Shown here: piece by piece, positions 40,742 to 51,083 of the stretch
How the letters are laid out: every line of letters begins with the position of its first letter
Position numbering within the stretch: position 1 is the stretch's first letter
Assembly: GCA_010909725.1 (NCBI GenBank)
Contig: JAACMV010000011.1
Coordinates: 372,001 to 436,000, forward strand
Source: Picochlorum sp. 'celeri'
Taxonomy: Eukaryota > Chlorophyta > Trebouxiophyceae
Reading direction: 5' to 3'
Length of the DNA: 64,000 bases
Notes under the pieces: model-generated
The model's input: only the letters and a program-made list of their open reading frames with translations
What the model was told of the DNA's origin: nothing
The model's database searches: none
Translations under genes and position numbers: made by a program

Positions 40742-41713
40742 ATGAATTTTTGTATAGAGTCCTTGCCTGGAAGGACGAGGGTGACGACGACGAGTGGTAG
40801 AGGAGAGTGTTGTCTGCAGAAGAACAAGACAAGAAGAGAAGATTCAAGGAGCATCCTGTTCGCTCGCCACAGTCCTGGTCAGCATCACGACCATAGTGGT
40901 ATCAATAGCGTGACATGGTGGCGTTGCTCTTCAGGGACACGCGATGATGAGCATGGTGATGCCAAGCATTCCTCAACGCAAGAGCATGGAACTGATAGGG
41001 TGCAGGAATACAAGAATGAAGAAGAGTCATTCCCCACAACAGTCACGTCTTCGCCAGATATGAGAGCTGGTACACCTACTGGTCTTGTCAAGGCAACCTT
41101 TGAACCATATGTATTAGAAAAACATAATGCTGGGGTTATGCAGAAGTTACGAGATGCGCCATGGGAATTTGGGTATCATGTGAATGAACGGAATGTGTAT
41201 TGGAACGAGGAGTTGCAGTCTCGTCTGTATAGTAAAGTGGCATCGGAAGAATTAGGCATGTCTGAGGAGACTTTAGATATGTATTTGACGCAGTTGCGGT
41301 GTCTCATGCCAGATGCGGCTGACAAAATGAAAAACATGTCTGTGGGGACTCTGGCAGATTTGGTGAAGCATATAGATGATATTCCACATCGTCTCATGGT
41401 GCTGAAGAATGTATTTCCAAATGCAAATGCATGCCTGCTTGGTATTCGAAACCCACAGGTGCTCTTGCATGTAGAAGAGAGCAAGCTGCAGAGAATAGCA
41501 GATGAGCTGCATGAGATGTTTCCAAATTTGGATGTGGATCGATTAGTGGAGGAGAATCCAAGCATGCTGGATATACAAGGGATTAAGAATGCTATAGCAG
41601 AAGCGAAACAAATCATGCCGTCGCTGGATATACAGCATGCAATGGGAAGTGATCCTCAGTTAATTTTAGGGTTCCAAAGAGGATCTGATATGATATCAGG
41701 TGGGTTTGATTGA
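40742..41713 (+). CDS. mTERF-like helical-repeat protein, probably organellar
   Basis: From the ATG at 40742, 323 aa. The N-terminal ~110 residues are polar with many Arg, Ser and His (a possible transit region, then Glu-rich). The second half shows repeats of a 30-40-residue pattern with L-x3-FP and NP-x-LL: LKNVFPNANACLLGIRNPQV, LHEMFPNLDVDRLVEENPSM and AKQIMPSLDIQHAMGSDPQL. This is like the mTERF fold, whose members bind DNA or RNA in mitochondria and plastids. The end is uncertain: a donor-like GTGGGT at 41700 could lead to a different last few codons, since CAG acceptors follow at about 41780 and 41905. Confidence 0.6.
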   Translation: MNFCIESLPGRTRVTTTSGRGECCLQKNKTRREDSRSILFARHSPGQHHDHSGINSVTWWRCSSGTRDDEHGDAKHSSTQEHGTDRVQEYKNEEESFPTTVTSSPDMRAGTPTGLVKATFEPYVLEKHNAGVMQKLRDAPWEFGYHVNERNVYWNEELQSRLYSKVASEELGMSEETLDMYLTQLRCLMPDAADKMKNMSVGTLADLVKHIDDIPHRLMVLKNVFPNANACLLGIRNPQVLLHVEESKLQRIADELHEMFPNLDVDRLVEENPSMLDIQGIKNAIAEAKQIMPSLDIQHAMGSDPQLILGFQRGSDMISGGFD

Positions 41714-42330
41714 CGGTGTAATCTCTGTGTTGGGTGACCTTTCAATATATACAGCAATGATGCGTGTGTATCATGCACAGGAGGTGGCCTGCTGTCGTGA
41801 CGTGGTTTCTCTTATTTGTTGTTGTTGTTATGTGGTGGTGTATCCCAAGGAGTCAATAAATAATCTACTACTCGTCCATATGTGTGTGTGTGTGTGTGGC
41901 ACAGGGAACTGCGATTGATGTAAACCTCCACAGACCAGTCTAGCATGTTATATCCACAAGGTACGCAAGAGACGTTCTTCTCAGCAACAAAACAAATTGC
42001 AGTGCCAATGTCTTTTAGTCTTCTAATGTCCCTGTATACATGCAGCTCGAAGCAATCCTGCTCAACGGGAGGGGATGCAGCTGATCAGCAATACTGCTTG
42101 GTGAATCATGATTCAGAAGAAGAATTCTCCTTCAAGATCTTGGGAAGGAAGGAACACGAATGCCATGTTCTCCAAATTCTAAACATGAGAAACCGTTTCT
42201 CTTCCAATTATTGATATTCCAATTGGTGTAATAAATAATAAATCAATATATAGTATGCTGAGAGTAGAAAAGAACAAACAAGAGAGCGGTACCGCATCCA
42301 AGTAGCATACAAGACTCTATTTTTTTGGCA
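41714..42330. other. Intergenic region with (TG)n
   Basis: About 620 bp. Contains a (TG)10-type microsatellite at about 41880-41898. A plus-strand frame of 89 codons (41945-42214) shows no recognisable feature. Confidence 0.4.
41880..41898. repeat. (TG)n microsatellite
   Basis: About ten TG units ending in TGGCACAG; the last bases form a plausible splice acceptor. Confidence 0.75.
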
Positions 42331-43845
42331 ATGTCAAAGACAACGGCGTCAGACCTGGACAATCCCCGGGTGTTTTTTGATATAGAAATTAATAATGAAG
42401 AATTAGGAAGGATTGTATTTGTGCTGTTTGCGAATGTCGTCCCGAAAACGGTGGAAAACTTTCGAGCGTTGTGCACTGGGGAAAAAGGAGTAAGTCCTCA
42501 TGGGCATAGGCTGTGGTACAAAGGCTGTGCGTTTCACCGCATCATCCCTGGGTTTATGTGCCAGGGCGGAGATTTCACGAATGGTGATGGTACTGGAGGG
42601 GAGTCAATCTACGGCAAGGTATTTGAAGATGAGAATTTTATTGAAAAACACACAGAGGCTGGATTGTTGAGCATGGCGAATGCAGGTCCGGGTACGAATG
42701 GGTCTCAGTTTTTCCTGACAACAGAGAGTACGCCATGGTTGGATGGGAAGCATGTTGTGTTTGGAAAGGTGGTGGAAGGGATGGCAGTGGTTCGGAGAAT
42801 TGAGAATTGTGGGTCTCGGAGTGGAAAGCCAACCAGTCGTGTAGTGATTAAAGATTGTGGTGAGCTGGCGAGCCGTCGGCAAATTTTATCAAAGATTGAG
42901 GCTGAGAAGGCTGAGGAAATCAAATTGAGACAAGATCCTACTCTTGTGGACTTGGAAGCTGAAGCAAGGAAGAGACTGGAAGCCTTAAAAAGTGGCCGCA
43001 GTGGCAGAAAGGCGTTTCTGACTGCCCAGGAGGAATTGAAAAAAATTGAAGAGCAGGAGAAGAAGACTAAAGCAGCTGAGGTTCAGCATGAAGAAGAAGA
43101 GTCACAGGAGGAGGAAGAAGAACACGAAGAACACGAAGAAGCAGACAAGGAGGGCGGCAAAGAGCCAGTGTCGGATAGGATGGCACGATTACAGCAATTG
43201 AGGGCGAAAATGAAACAAGCTCAAAAGTCGAATGAATCTGCCGTAGTGAACGAAGCCAAATCATCAAAACTAAAAGCCATGATGCAGCGTGATATGGGCA
43301 TCCAAGACGATGGTGATGGGAGGAAAAAGTGGCACCAAGAAAAGGTAAAGAAGCGACAAGAGGAGCTCAAACGACTAGGTTTAACGGAAGATAAAGCATA
43401 TCTGATTCAAACGGCAGAAACAGCCGAGGCAGTGGATAAGAAGAAGAATAAAAAGAAGAATCCACGTGGATGGGAATCCTTCAATCAAGCTGCACTATAC
43501 GAGGCATATGAGCGTAGGACAGAAGGTATCAAACCTGATATCAAAGAGTACGAAGCAGCAAAAGCGAAAGATCCCGAGTTCTATAGAACATCTGACAGTA
43601 TGCTGTACGGCGGGGCTGGCGGTGCACCAAAAGAAGCAGTTGATAGAATGGTTGCAGAGTTGGAGGACAGAAAGAAGAAAGCATCACAATTCTCAAGGAG
43701 ACGAAAACATCGTGAGGATGATGATATTGATTATATCAATGATAGAAATGCACATTTCAATAAAAAGATTGAAAGAGCTTTCGGTGCATACACCAAGGAG
43801 ACAAAGGCAAATTTAGAACGTGGATCTGCTCTCCCAGAGAATTAA
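42331..43845 (+). CDS. Cyclophilin-SYF2 fusion (peptidyl-prolyl isomerase + splicing factor)
   Basis: One uninterrupted frame of 504 aa from the ATG at 42331. Residues about 10-180 are a cyclophilin with an intact active site: [15 protein letters not shown] (Arg, Phe, Met, Gln), SQFFLTT and [10 protein letters not shown] (Trp, His). A charged linker with Glu/Lys runs follows (about 190-280). Residues about 282-504 are a SYF2 domain: [67 protein letters not shown] and [22 protein letters not shown]2 belongs to the Prp19/NTC-related part of the spliceosome, where separate cyclophilins also bind. Combining both in one protein suggests proline isomerisation near SYF2. The frame contains no splice site that could separate the parts. 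TGTAAC follows. Confidence 0.93.
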   Translation: MSKTTASDLDNPRVFFDIEINNEELGRIVFVLFANVVPKTVENFRALCTGEKGVSPHGHRLWYKGCAFHRIIPGFMCQGGDFTNGDGTGGESIYGKVFEDENFIEKHTEAGLLSMANAGPGTNGSQFFLTTESTPWLDGKHVVFGKVVEGMAVVRRIENCGSRSGKPTSRVVIKDCGELASRRQILSKIEAEKAEEIKLRQDPTLVDLEAEARKRLEALKSGRSGRKAFLTAQEELKKIEEQEKKTKAAEVQHEEEESQEEEEEHEEHEEADKEGGKEPVSDRMARLQQLRAKMKQAQKSNESAVVNEAKSSKLKAMMQRDMGIQDDGDGRKKWHQEKVKKRQEELKRLGLTEDKAYLIQTAETAEAVDKKKNKKKNPRGWESFNQAALYEAYERRTEGIKPDIKEYEAAKAKDPEFYRTSDSMLYGGAGGAPKEAVDRMVAELEDRKKKASQFSRRRKHREDDDIDYINDRNAHFNKKIERAFGAYTKETKANLERGSALPEN

Positions 43846-43952
43846 CTGTTGAATCATTTGATCAGTATTATTTCGCGTGTGTGTAACAAAGAAAGAGACT
43901 ACTATGATAAGAAAATAGATGATGATTACATATCACGAGCAATACGGATGAA

Positions 43953-45401
43953 TTAATCAGCGATATTCACCAGACTTCTGAGGGGTGTCTTGCTCTCACC
44001 TCGAAGACTTGGAGAAAACTTTTCAGTTGCCCTTGAGAATGGCACACCAGCATTCTCCTTGTTCAGAGCTGTATTCGTTTTCTTATTCATAATTCGTCCT
44101 TCAGCTGCAGAAAGTGCATACTTGAGCTCTTCAATGACATTGCAAAGAGCTTCCTTTTCATTCTGCAGCTGTCTGTTCTCCACCCTACTGCTCTCCAACC
44201 GAGCCTCTGCCGCCTTCAAAGCCTTCAGGGCTTGTTGCTCTTTACGATTTGATTCTTCAGCTGTGATCTTGATATTTTCCAATGTCTCTTGTAACATGTT
44301 TCGTTCAGTGGAGATGCCTTGCACCTCCCTCTCATGCTCTTCCTTTTGAGCATGCAATGCAGATGCCACTGCTTTGCCCAACTTTTCTGTATACTCGTCC
44401 TCCACCCGCTCCAATGCCATTTGCAATTCTCTTTGAGACTCTTCTTTAATTCTATTCAGCCGTTGTTCCACAAATCTGTCCGACATGCCACTCTGGTGTT
44501 CCCTGAGTGTAGCATTCTCTGCTCTCAGGTCCTCACACATCATCTTGGCAGCCAGATAATCTTCCTCCATATCATGCAAACGCATCTCAAGATCCTCCAT
44601 AGCTTGCCGCTGAGCTTCAATCCTAAGCTTATGCTCACCATGCTCCACAACAGATTGCCCAATAGACCATTGTGGCGATACAGTATTGTTACTACCCTCC
44701 TTTGACACCACATTCTTCAGCGCCGATAGCCGTGTATCCATATGTTGCAATGATGCAACACTAGAATTGATAGCACTGTGATATCGAGACTCAGCCTCCT
44801 CCAACCTATGCACCAATGATGCATTCTCCTTTTCAGCATCCAAGGCCCTCCCATGATACTCTGCCGCATACTCCTTCAAACACGCCACCTGCTCCACCAA
44901 ATCCTCAATCCTCCACTCTTTTGATTGCAAATCAGACAAAGCCGCATTCAACTGCTCTTTTACAGCACCGACAGGCTCCGTGTCCTCATAGGCTTCCAGG
45001 CGAAGCTCTGCTGCAGAAAGCTCATGCTCCAAACCCAGAGCCACCCCATCCAACCTCGCAACCTCATCCTCCAATTCTTTATTCTTCCGTCTCATATCCC
45101 GGTTTTCTCCGAGATAATGCTTCTCACGCGCATGACACCCTCGAAGCTCCTGACACACTGAAGCCAACTCTCCCTGAACCTTGCTCACATGCTCAGACAT
45201 CTCCTGACAATCACGCTTTGCCTTGGCCAACTCATCACGTAAACGACCAAGATCCTTCTGACACATCTCTTTATCACCCTGCAACGCAGCAGCTCGAGCG
45301 GACAACTGTTCCATCTTGCTCGCCACCTCCTCTGCCTGCTGCTCCAGAGCGACCAACCGACGACTCCCATCATCATGCTCTTTCTCTTGAATAGACCCCA
45401 T
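43953..45401 (-). CDS. Long coiled-coil protein
   Basis: Single exon, 482 aa, start MGSIQEKEHDDGSRRLVALE. Heptad-rich alpha-helix from residue 10 to about 440 with Glu, Lys, Leu and Ala dominance (KEMCQKDLGRLRDELAKAK, LEDEVARLDGVALGLEHEL, LEMRLHDMEEDYLAAKM). The last ~40 residues are polar and basic (RATEKFSPSLRGESKTPLRS). No motor head or other domain. Structural proteins of centrosome, cytoskeleton or Golgi look like this, and so do tethering factors; the identity cannot be determined from heptads. Confidence 0.7.
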   Translation of the reverse strand: MGSIQEKEHDDGSRRLVALEQQAEEVASKMEQLSARAAALQGDKEMCQKDLGRLRDELAKAKRDCQEMSEHVSKVQGELASVCQELRGCHAREKHYLGENRDMRRKNKELEDEVARLDGVALGLEHELSAAELRLEAYEDTEPVGAVKEQLNAALSDLQSKEWRIEDLVEQVACLKEYAAEYHGRALDAEKENASLVHRLEEAESRYHSAINSSVASLQHMDTRLSALKNVVSKEGSNNTVSPQWSIGQSVVEHGEHKLRIEAQRQAMEDLEMRLHDMEEDYLAAKMMCEDLRAENATLREHQSGMSDRFVEQRLNRIKEESQRELQMALERVEDEYTEKLGKAVASALHAQKEEHEREVQGISTERNMLQETLENIKITAEESNRKEQQALKALKAAEARLESSRVENRQLQNEKEALCNVIEELKYALSAAEGRIMNKKTNTALNKENAGVPFSRATEKFSPSLRGESKTPLRSLVNIAD

Positions 45402-45817
45402 GATTAATTTTTTAATATTTATTGTAAATATCTGAATGCATCACAACAGACAGCGGTCATCAGGGTTGGACGAGGTAACAGATCTCATGGCACAACGGAG
45501 CAACCAACCGTTTCACCCATAGGTGACATAGATATCATGAATAGCCAGTACTACGTATGCTTTCATGGATACAATATCAAATAGTCGTACCTTGTGTCAA
45601 AAAAATCCAGAGAAATTCCATTCTGGTTGGTATCGACTCGGGCGATTGGGTCTCGTCTCTGTTGTCGTCACGATGCGTTTTGGGCGCCACCTTGAGAGAG
45701 ACCATTGCTATCGAACTACCAATGGAAATCATACTCTGCTCATGATGAATCCAATTCTCAGTCTGGATACACAAACATTGTGCTATTCTAGGACATTGTT
45801 GTTGATTCTGTGCTGTG
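45402..45817. other. Divergent promoter region, coiled-coil gene / ABC transporter
   Basis: About 415 bp. Plus-strand frames here could contain an upstream exon of the ABC transporter, but none can be supported. Confidence 0.35.
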
Positions 45818-48011
45818 ATGGTGTGGAATGCTGGATTGACATGTGGGGGCACGACCCACATGTCATGTCGCCTCGGGCGATGTTCAATGAATGGCTCTCA
45901 TTGTGCCTCATATGTCTCTAAAACTACCAAATATCGACTTGAGAGGAGTAGATTGGTAGGAGGCTCGCACACATTCAGGAGGAATGGCCTTGTGGTGGAT
46001 GAGCACGCAGTGGTGCGACTGCAGAGGTCCACAGGTAGTACGCAGATCCTAGCTGGGGTTTGTCGGGCGGCTGCCGTGACGGTGGACCATCATCAACCAG
46101 AAGAGTCGGCTGGGAAGAGGGCGGCACGCATGGCTTGGTCAATGTTGGTGCCTGATGGGGCTCTCCTTGGTTTGACAGTGGTTGCCTTGACACTGAGCGT
46201 GACTGTGACGCTCGGCTTTCCCCTCGCGCTAGGTGAGCTGTTCGATATTATTCGGCAGTATATTGCTGATGGAGGGTCGGCTGTTCCGGAAACACTGCCT
46301 GTGTGGAATACAGCGTTTGGAACATATGTAGATTTGGTGAAGAGGGCGTGGAATTCAGCACCGCCTGGGTTCTATCCCGTTCTTGCACGGTTGTGTGGAT
46401 GTCTTGTGCTTTCTTCTATTGGAAATGCGTCTTCAATGTATTTGTCTTCAATGTTGGGCGAACGATTTGGTAATAGGCTGAGAAAGAGGACGATGGCAGC
46501 GCTAATGTCAAAGAATCAAGAGTTTTTTGATAGTCATACAAAAGGAGAGCTGATGCCGAGACTGAATACGGATTGTGCAGCTGTGCAAACTACATTGGTT
46601 GATTTCTTAGGTCAGCGAGGATTGAGATCTGTTATTGAGATTGCATTCAGTCTCATGGTTATGTATGTTGTTGTTGTCTTCTTCATTCATGTATTGACGT
46701 TTTCATAAAATTGTCATCTGATTGGTGCTGTGCAGTACGATAAAGAATCCATTGTCTGCGTTTGTTTCAATCATCGTAACTCCGTGTATCACGCTCGCCA
46801 TGAGGGGTATTATAAAAAAGTCAGCAGCATTGACTGTGGAGAGACAGAATGCTGCTTCGGCGTCCATGAAGTTTGCCTCAGAGAGGATTTCAAATATTCG
46901 CACGGTGCAATTGTTTGGAAAGGAGGATTCGGAGAGTGAAGAATACCGGAAATTAACAGAGAAAGAGTATGATATGGCGTCGCAGTGTGCGACGTTTCAA
47001 GGATTGGTGGAAGGTGCTGGAAGATTTGCCGTCAATATGGGAGCCTTGTCGCTGCTGACTGTCGGGGGAGTTCTTGTGCTGAGTGGCAAAATGCAAGTGG
47101 GGACATTGCTTGCGTTTCAAGTGTATAATTTCTTCTTGTCGATTGGATTGTCGTCGCTCTCTGCGTCCGTGGGTGATTTAGGAAAGGTTTCTGGATCTCT
47201 CCAGCGGTTGGAGACTGTCTTGAATGATTCATACAGTAGTACACGTGCAACGCCTACTGAACATGGTGCTCATCACAGTTCACATGATCCATTTAGTATA
47301 GAGTTTGAAGATGTGTGGTTCAAATATCCCAAATCGGATGAATGGACCCTGAAAGGAGTGAGTTTCCGTGCTGCCCCTGGGTCTTCCTTGGCACTGGTTG
47401 GTCCTTCAGGCAGTGGGAAATCAACCATTGCTGCTCTCTTATTGGGGTTGTACACGCCTCAAAAAGGACGTATTTATATTGGAGGGGAACTCTTGACGGA
47501 AGACTCCATGGACAGAATTCGACGAGGCATTGGCACCATGTTCCAGCAACCGGGACTCATGTCTGGGACCATTGAAGATCAAATACGGCTGGGAAAGGCG
47601 GATGCTTCACTCGAAGAGATACGCCGGGCTACAAGCATGGCACATTGTAAAGAGTTTTTGAGCGATCTGAGCAATGGGATCGAATCTGACGTGGGAGAAG
47701 GAGGATCAAATTTGAGCGGTGGTCAACAGCAACGGGTTGCCCTTGCAAGAGCTCTGGTAAGAGATCCACAGCTGCTTGTTCTTGATGAACCGACAGCTGC
47801 ATTAGACATAAATTCTGAGAAATATATAGACATGGCGTTATCAGAGCTGGATACAAGCACGAAGCTCATCATCGCACACCGCTTGTCGACAGTTCGAAGA
47901 GCGGATTGCATCGTCGTGATGGACCATGGGAAAGTGGTCGAAATGGGCACGCATGACGAACTCATGAAGCTCGAAAATGGCGATTATAGGTCCATGGTTG
48001 CTATTTCATAA
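45818..48011 (+). CDS. ABC half transporter, ABCB type
   Basis: Exons 45818-46662 and 46736-48011 (73-nt intron, donor GTATGT); 706 aa. One transmembrane domain (about 100-400) precedes one ATPase domain. TMD marks are KGELMPRLNTDCAAVQTTL and ERISNIRTVQLFGKE, as in type I exporters. The nucleotide-binding domain shows Walker A GPSGSGKST, the Q-loop MFQQPGLM, signature NLSGGQQQRVALARAL, Walker B LLVLDEPTAALD and the H-loop IIAHRLSTVRRAD. The half transporter must dimerise. The Arg/Ser-rich N-terminal ~95 residues without acidic runs could be an organelle transit region, as in mitochondrial or plastid half ABCBs. The start codon is uncertain among several in-frame ATGs; substrate unknown. Confidence 0.9.
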
Positions 48012-48021
48012 ACGTATGTAT

Positions 48022-48801
48022 TTATGCAACAAATGTATCCCAATCACTGTGCATCACCATGGGCCCAGCAACCTGCTTCATCTTTTCTGGCCCAAACAAC
48101 CTCCCTACAATAGTCAAAGCAAACTCCATCGCTGTCCCCGGGCCTCTCGACGTGATGATATTCCCATCAATAACAACTCTATCAGAAACACGCTCCTGAT
48201 TTGCCAGCTTATCCGAGAATGCTGGATGGGCTGTCGCGTGTCTGCCTTCCAGGTACCCTTGTGTATTCAGAACTACCTGCGGTGCTGCGCATATAGCAGC
48301 CAAAGGTTTATCAGATGCCTGATGCTTTTTGAGAATAGATGACAACATTTCCGAATCCGCAAGGTTCTGAGCACCTGGCATCCCGCCAGGCAGAGCAATC
48401 AGTTCAAACTCCTCCTCAGCACACTCACCAATCAACTGCAAACGAACACAATGAATGAGATAAATCTCTCTGTGCCTGTATCCAAAACCCCTACACACCT
48501 TGTCTGCCACAATGTTGACGCCCCGTGAGCATGTAACCTGCGTCGTCTCTTCCACAGAAGCAAGTGTTACCTGTGCCTCAGCTCTCCTCAGAACATCGGC
48601 AATGATAATTGCCTCCATCTCCTCACTCCCATTGGCAATAGGTATCAGCACAGATGGATTTTTCGATGCTGATGCCATAATGATCGCGTATTTGCGTGGT
48701 GTTCTATTGCAAACCCTTCGGATTGCTGTGGAATGCCTTGGACGTTGTATTTGACGCAACCCAGATTGAAATGGCAGCCTCAAGGACACTGTAACCACCA
48801 T
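48022..48801 (-). CDS. DJ-1/PfpI family protein, probably organellar
   Basis: Exons 48801-48499 and 48435-48022; 238 aa. The 63-nt intron (GTGTGT...GCAG) has no stop and is a multiple of three, so the unspliced frame is open; removal restores NIVADK-LIGECAEEEFELIA as in DJ-1. Active-site residues are Glu in IANGSEEMEAI and Cys150 in LAAICAAPQV, the oxidisable cysteine. DJ-1 proteins act as redox sensors, glyoxalases and deglycation enzymes; the exact activity is debated. The 41 residues before MASASKNPS are Arg-rich and free of acids (RLPFQSGLRQIQRPRHS), fitting mitochondrial or plastid import. An alternative start at the second Met would give a cytosolic form. The stop lies 10 bp from the convergent ABC gene. 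Confidence 0.92.
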   Translation of the reverse strand: MVVTVSLRLPFQSGLRQIQRPRHSTAIRRVCNRTPRKYAIIMASASKNPSVLIPIANGSEEMEAIIIADVLRRAEAQVTLASVEETTQVTCSRGVNIVADKVCRGFGYRHREIYLIHCVRLQLIGECAEEEFELIALPGGMPGAQNLADSEMLSSILKKHQASDKPLAAICAAPQVVLNTQGYLEGRHATAHPAFSDKLANQERVSDRVVIDGNIITSRGPGTAMEFALTIVGRLFGPEKMKQVAGPMVMHSDWDTFVA

Positions 48802-49673
48802 TGAATTATCTACAAGTCTATGAAATATAAAAATGGATGATCGCGCGTGTTTCTCTGGGTTTGAATGGATCTGGGATCTCTAAAATTGTGTGGGATCTGT
48901 CCTTCTTTATGAAGGACAACATGCAAGCTTGTAAGCTTGTAGGGCACCATACTCCCCTGGTTGGCAGCAGCGCTACAACTATTACACCCGATCCTTGCGT
49001 CTCATCGTTAGTTGTAGACATGTATCCCAGCAGACTGCCACGAAAAGCTCCTGAAACACAGCATACTGTTGCCACCAACTCCTCAGAAGAAAGTCACTTG
49101 TCGCTATACAAAAACGCTTTCGTCGCTCCATCAAAACAGAAATTTCTCATACCGACATGACATCTTCGCTCATACTTTTCCAACAGATTGGCCAGAATCA
49201 AACTGGACAAACTCCTTCTCAGACACCCAAACCTTCTGAGGCTCAAGGTGCCAAGAGGATGGGCTTGACGATTGTATCCTTCCATGCATGCTGCTCCAGA
49301 TTTGAAATGATATTGCATCACGTTGCTTATAAAATAAAAGTCCTCGCATGGAGCAGTCGGAGTTCCACCACCAGGAATGCAGCAGCGAGCCCTTGAGTAC
49401 GGAGGATGATCTGATAAAAGTGTGCTGTGACCCGCGCTAATTCATTCAATTATTCAATCCTTCAATAGTACAAAATATTCAATCTTTGACGAATTTAACA
49501 CTTATTCTACGGCAATATTTGCCTTTGCGGAGTTTAAACACAATTTTGTTCCGTGTTGTGGCGCGACTGTCCAGGTACGACACCAACAGGAATTTTCCAT
49601 CCCTGGCACTCGTAGGATGTTACTAAAGGCGAGGCATGGTATTTACAGATACTTGGGTATAATTGTATCGAAT
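48802..49673. other. Long intergenic region, unassigned frames
   Basis: About 870 bp. On the minus strand one frame runs from 49321 to 48818 with a single stop (49094-49096). Its first part is Arg/Leu-rich like an organelle presequence and its second part ends PFKPRETRAIIHFYIS. No family is recognised. A plus-strand frame overlaps it. It may be an undetected spliced gene, a decayed gene or chance. Confidence 0.35.
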
Positions 49674-51083
49674 ATGACTAGTCTGAGAGTTGTATGTGTG
49701 TTGATCATTGCTGTTTCGACAGCCCAAGCTATCCCGTCGCCTTTGTGTGGTTTTGGCAACGGGGAAACCTGCAAAGTTGGCAGCAAGCGTTGCATTAAGA
49801 TCAACTATCCACCAGCAAGAGCTGGGGATTGTGCTCCGTGTGAAATGGAGGGCTGCAGTTCTTGCAGTTCTGCAAAGGACGACTGCTCCAGATGTAAGGC
49901 TGGCTACTACCCTGTTGAAAAGAAGAGACCGTGTTCAGTGGAGTATGGTGAAGGATCTGAGGGCACATGCACATACATTTCTACATGTAAGCGCTGCAAA
50001 GGATCGTGTGGATTCTGCTCCGGGCCCAAGTGCCAGGAGAGAGCCTTGGAATGCAAACCACACAAAGTCAAAACTGCACCAAATGCAGAGCAAGTGAGAT
50101 GGAGAAGCAATGCATGTGTAAATAGGATGGGATATTATGGTAATGGCTACACTAGATATTACCACGCATGGATCAAAGATGGCAAATGCATGGACTGTGA
50201 ACATGCCATCCAATATGTTCAATCGGATCTTGATAAAACAATGGCTTGTCGAGTTTATAACAGGGCACTTGATGTTGCTGCAAACGCATGGAAGGGAATC
50301 GATTGCGTGGATGAGCCTTCATATACACTAGAAAATTGGTGTTATGGTGGCTTGGCTAATTTTCCTTTTGGAATAAAATCCTTCTCCGTGGTCTTCTCCT
50401 CCAAATGCAAGACGAAAACCAATGGAAATGTGGAGAAATTCATTTCATCAAATGGAGCACTGAGAGTAGACGGGGACCCCAGTAATAAAAACCCAGTGTC
50501 TCTCGTTCCTTCAAAAAGGTGGACATGGGCTGAAGCCCCTCCTACGACTTCATCAGGCACGTGCAAATTCGCCAACAAGTACAATCTGTCGCCAGTATCT
50601 TGCCCACGGTTCCAACTTGTGACCCATCGCAATTGCAAGCTGAATTCTGCAACCCTTACGAATGGAGAATATTTCACCAACGTATTCGAAAATTTTGTTC
50701 CAAAGTGGACAATATCTGGAGATTCGTCATCTGCCACGCTGGAATCAGTGCGGAGCTGCCAGAACAATACGTTGACCACACAAGTCAATTCAAAGTCTGG
50801 CAAGATTTCCTTGTCAAGAAATTCCTCGGGAAAAGACACCTCATTCAAAATTCAACCAATTGGATCATTTTGCACCTTAGTCCAGTTGATGAGAAAGTCT
50901 GGTGGACAGAATGAATTCCTTACAGTTGATAAGGACTGCGTCAAGGTATCCTGGGAAACCAAGGCTTCAGAGCGATCCCAATTCAAACTTGAGAGAGACT
51001 GCTTGGACCCCAACAAATCTTTCTATGGAGATCAATATGGATGTGCTTTCACCCACTATAGGATTGATGACTGGCGTATGTGA
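49674..51083 (+). CDS. Secreted Cys-rich protein, possibly membrane anchored
   Basis: From the ATG at 49674, 469 aa with a clear signal peptide (TSLRVVCVLIIAVSTAQA, then IPSPLCGFG); a Met 19 codons upstream is less likely. Residues 25-140 are Cys-rich with furin/EGF-like spacing (APCEMEGCSSCSSAKDDCSR, CKRCKGSCGFCSGPKC). The rest is Ser/Asn-rich beta-like sequence with paired cysteines and many N-glycosylation sites (QNNT, RNSS). The frame ends DDWRM, but the last bases form GTATGT; splicing to a site at 51122 would add the hydrophobic helix LFLLFFFFASYGPLIFAA and end at 51249, giving a type I membrane protein. A surface or cell-wall role is likely; no family recognised. Confidence 0.65.
   Translation: MTSLRVVCVLIIAVSTAQAIPSPLCGFGNGETCKVGSKRCIKINYPPARAGDCAPCEMEGCSSCSSAKDDCSRCKAGYYPVEKKRPCSVEYGEGSEGTCTYISTCKRCKGSCGFCSGPKCQERALECKPHKVKTAPNAEQVRWRSNACVNRMGYYGNGYTRYYHAWIKDGKCMDCEHAIQYVQSDLDKTMACRVYNRALDVAANAWKGIDCVDEPSYTLENWCYGGLANFPFGIKSFSVVFSSKCKTKTNGNVEKFISSNGALRVDGDPSNKNPVSLVPSKRWTWAEAPPTTSSGTCKFANKYNLSPVSCPRFQLVTHRNCKLNSATLTNGEYFTNVFENFVPKWTISGDSSSATLESVRSCQNNTLTTQVNSKSGKISLSRNSSGKDTSFKIQPIGSFCTLVQLMRKSGGQNEFLTVDKDCVKVSWETKASERSQFKLERDCLDPNKSFYGDQYGCAFTHYRIDDWRM

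Noticed and set aside
41945..42214. 89-codon plus-strand frame
   Set aside because: Contains a good donor and acceptor inside, but the spliced product is only about 24 codons and matches nothing.
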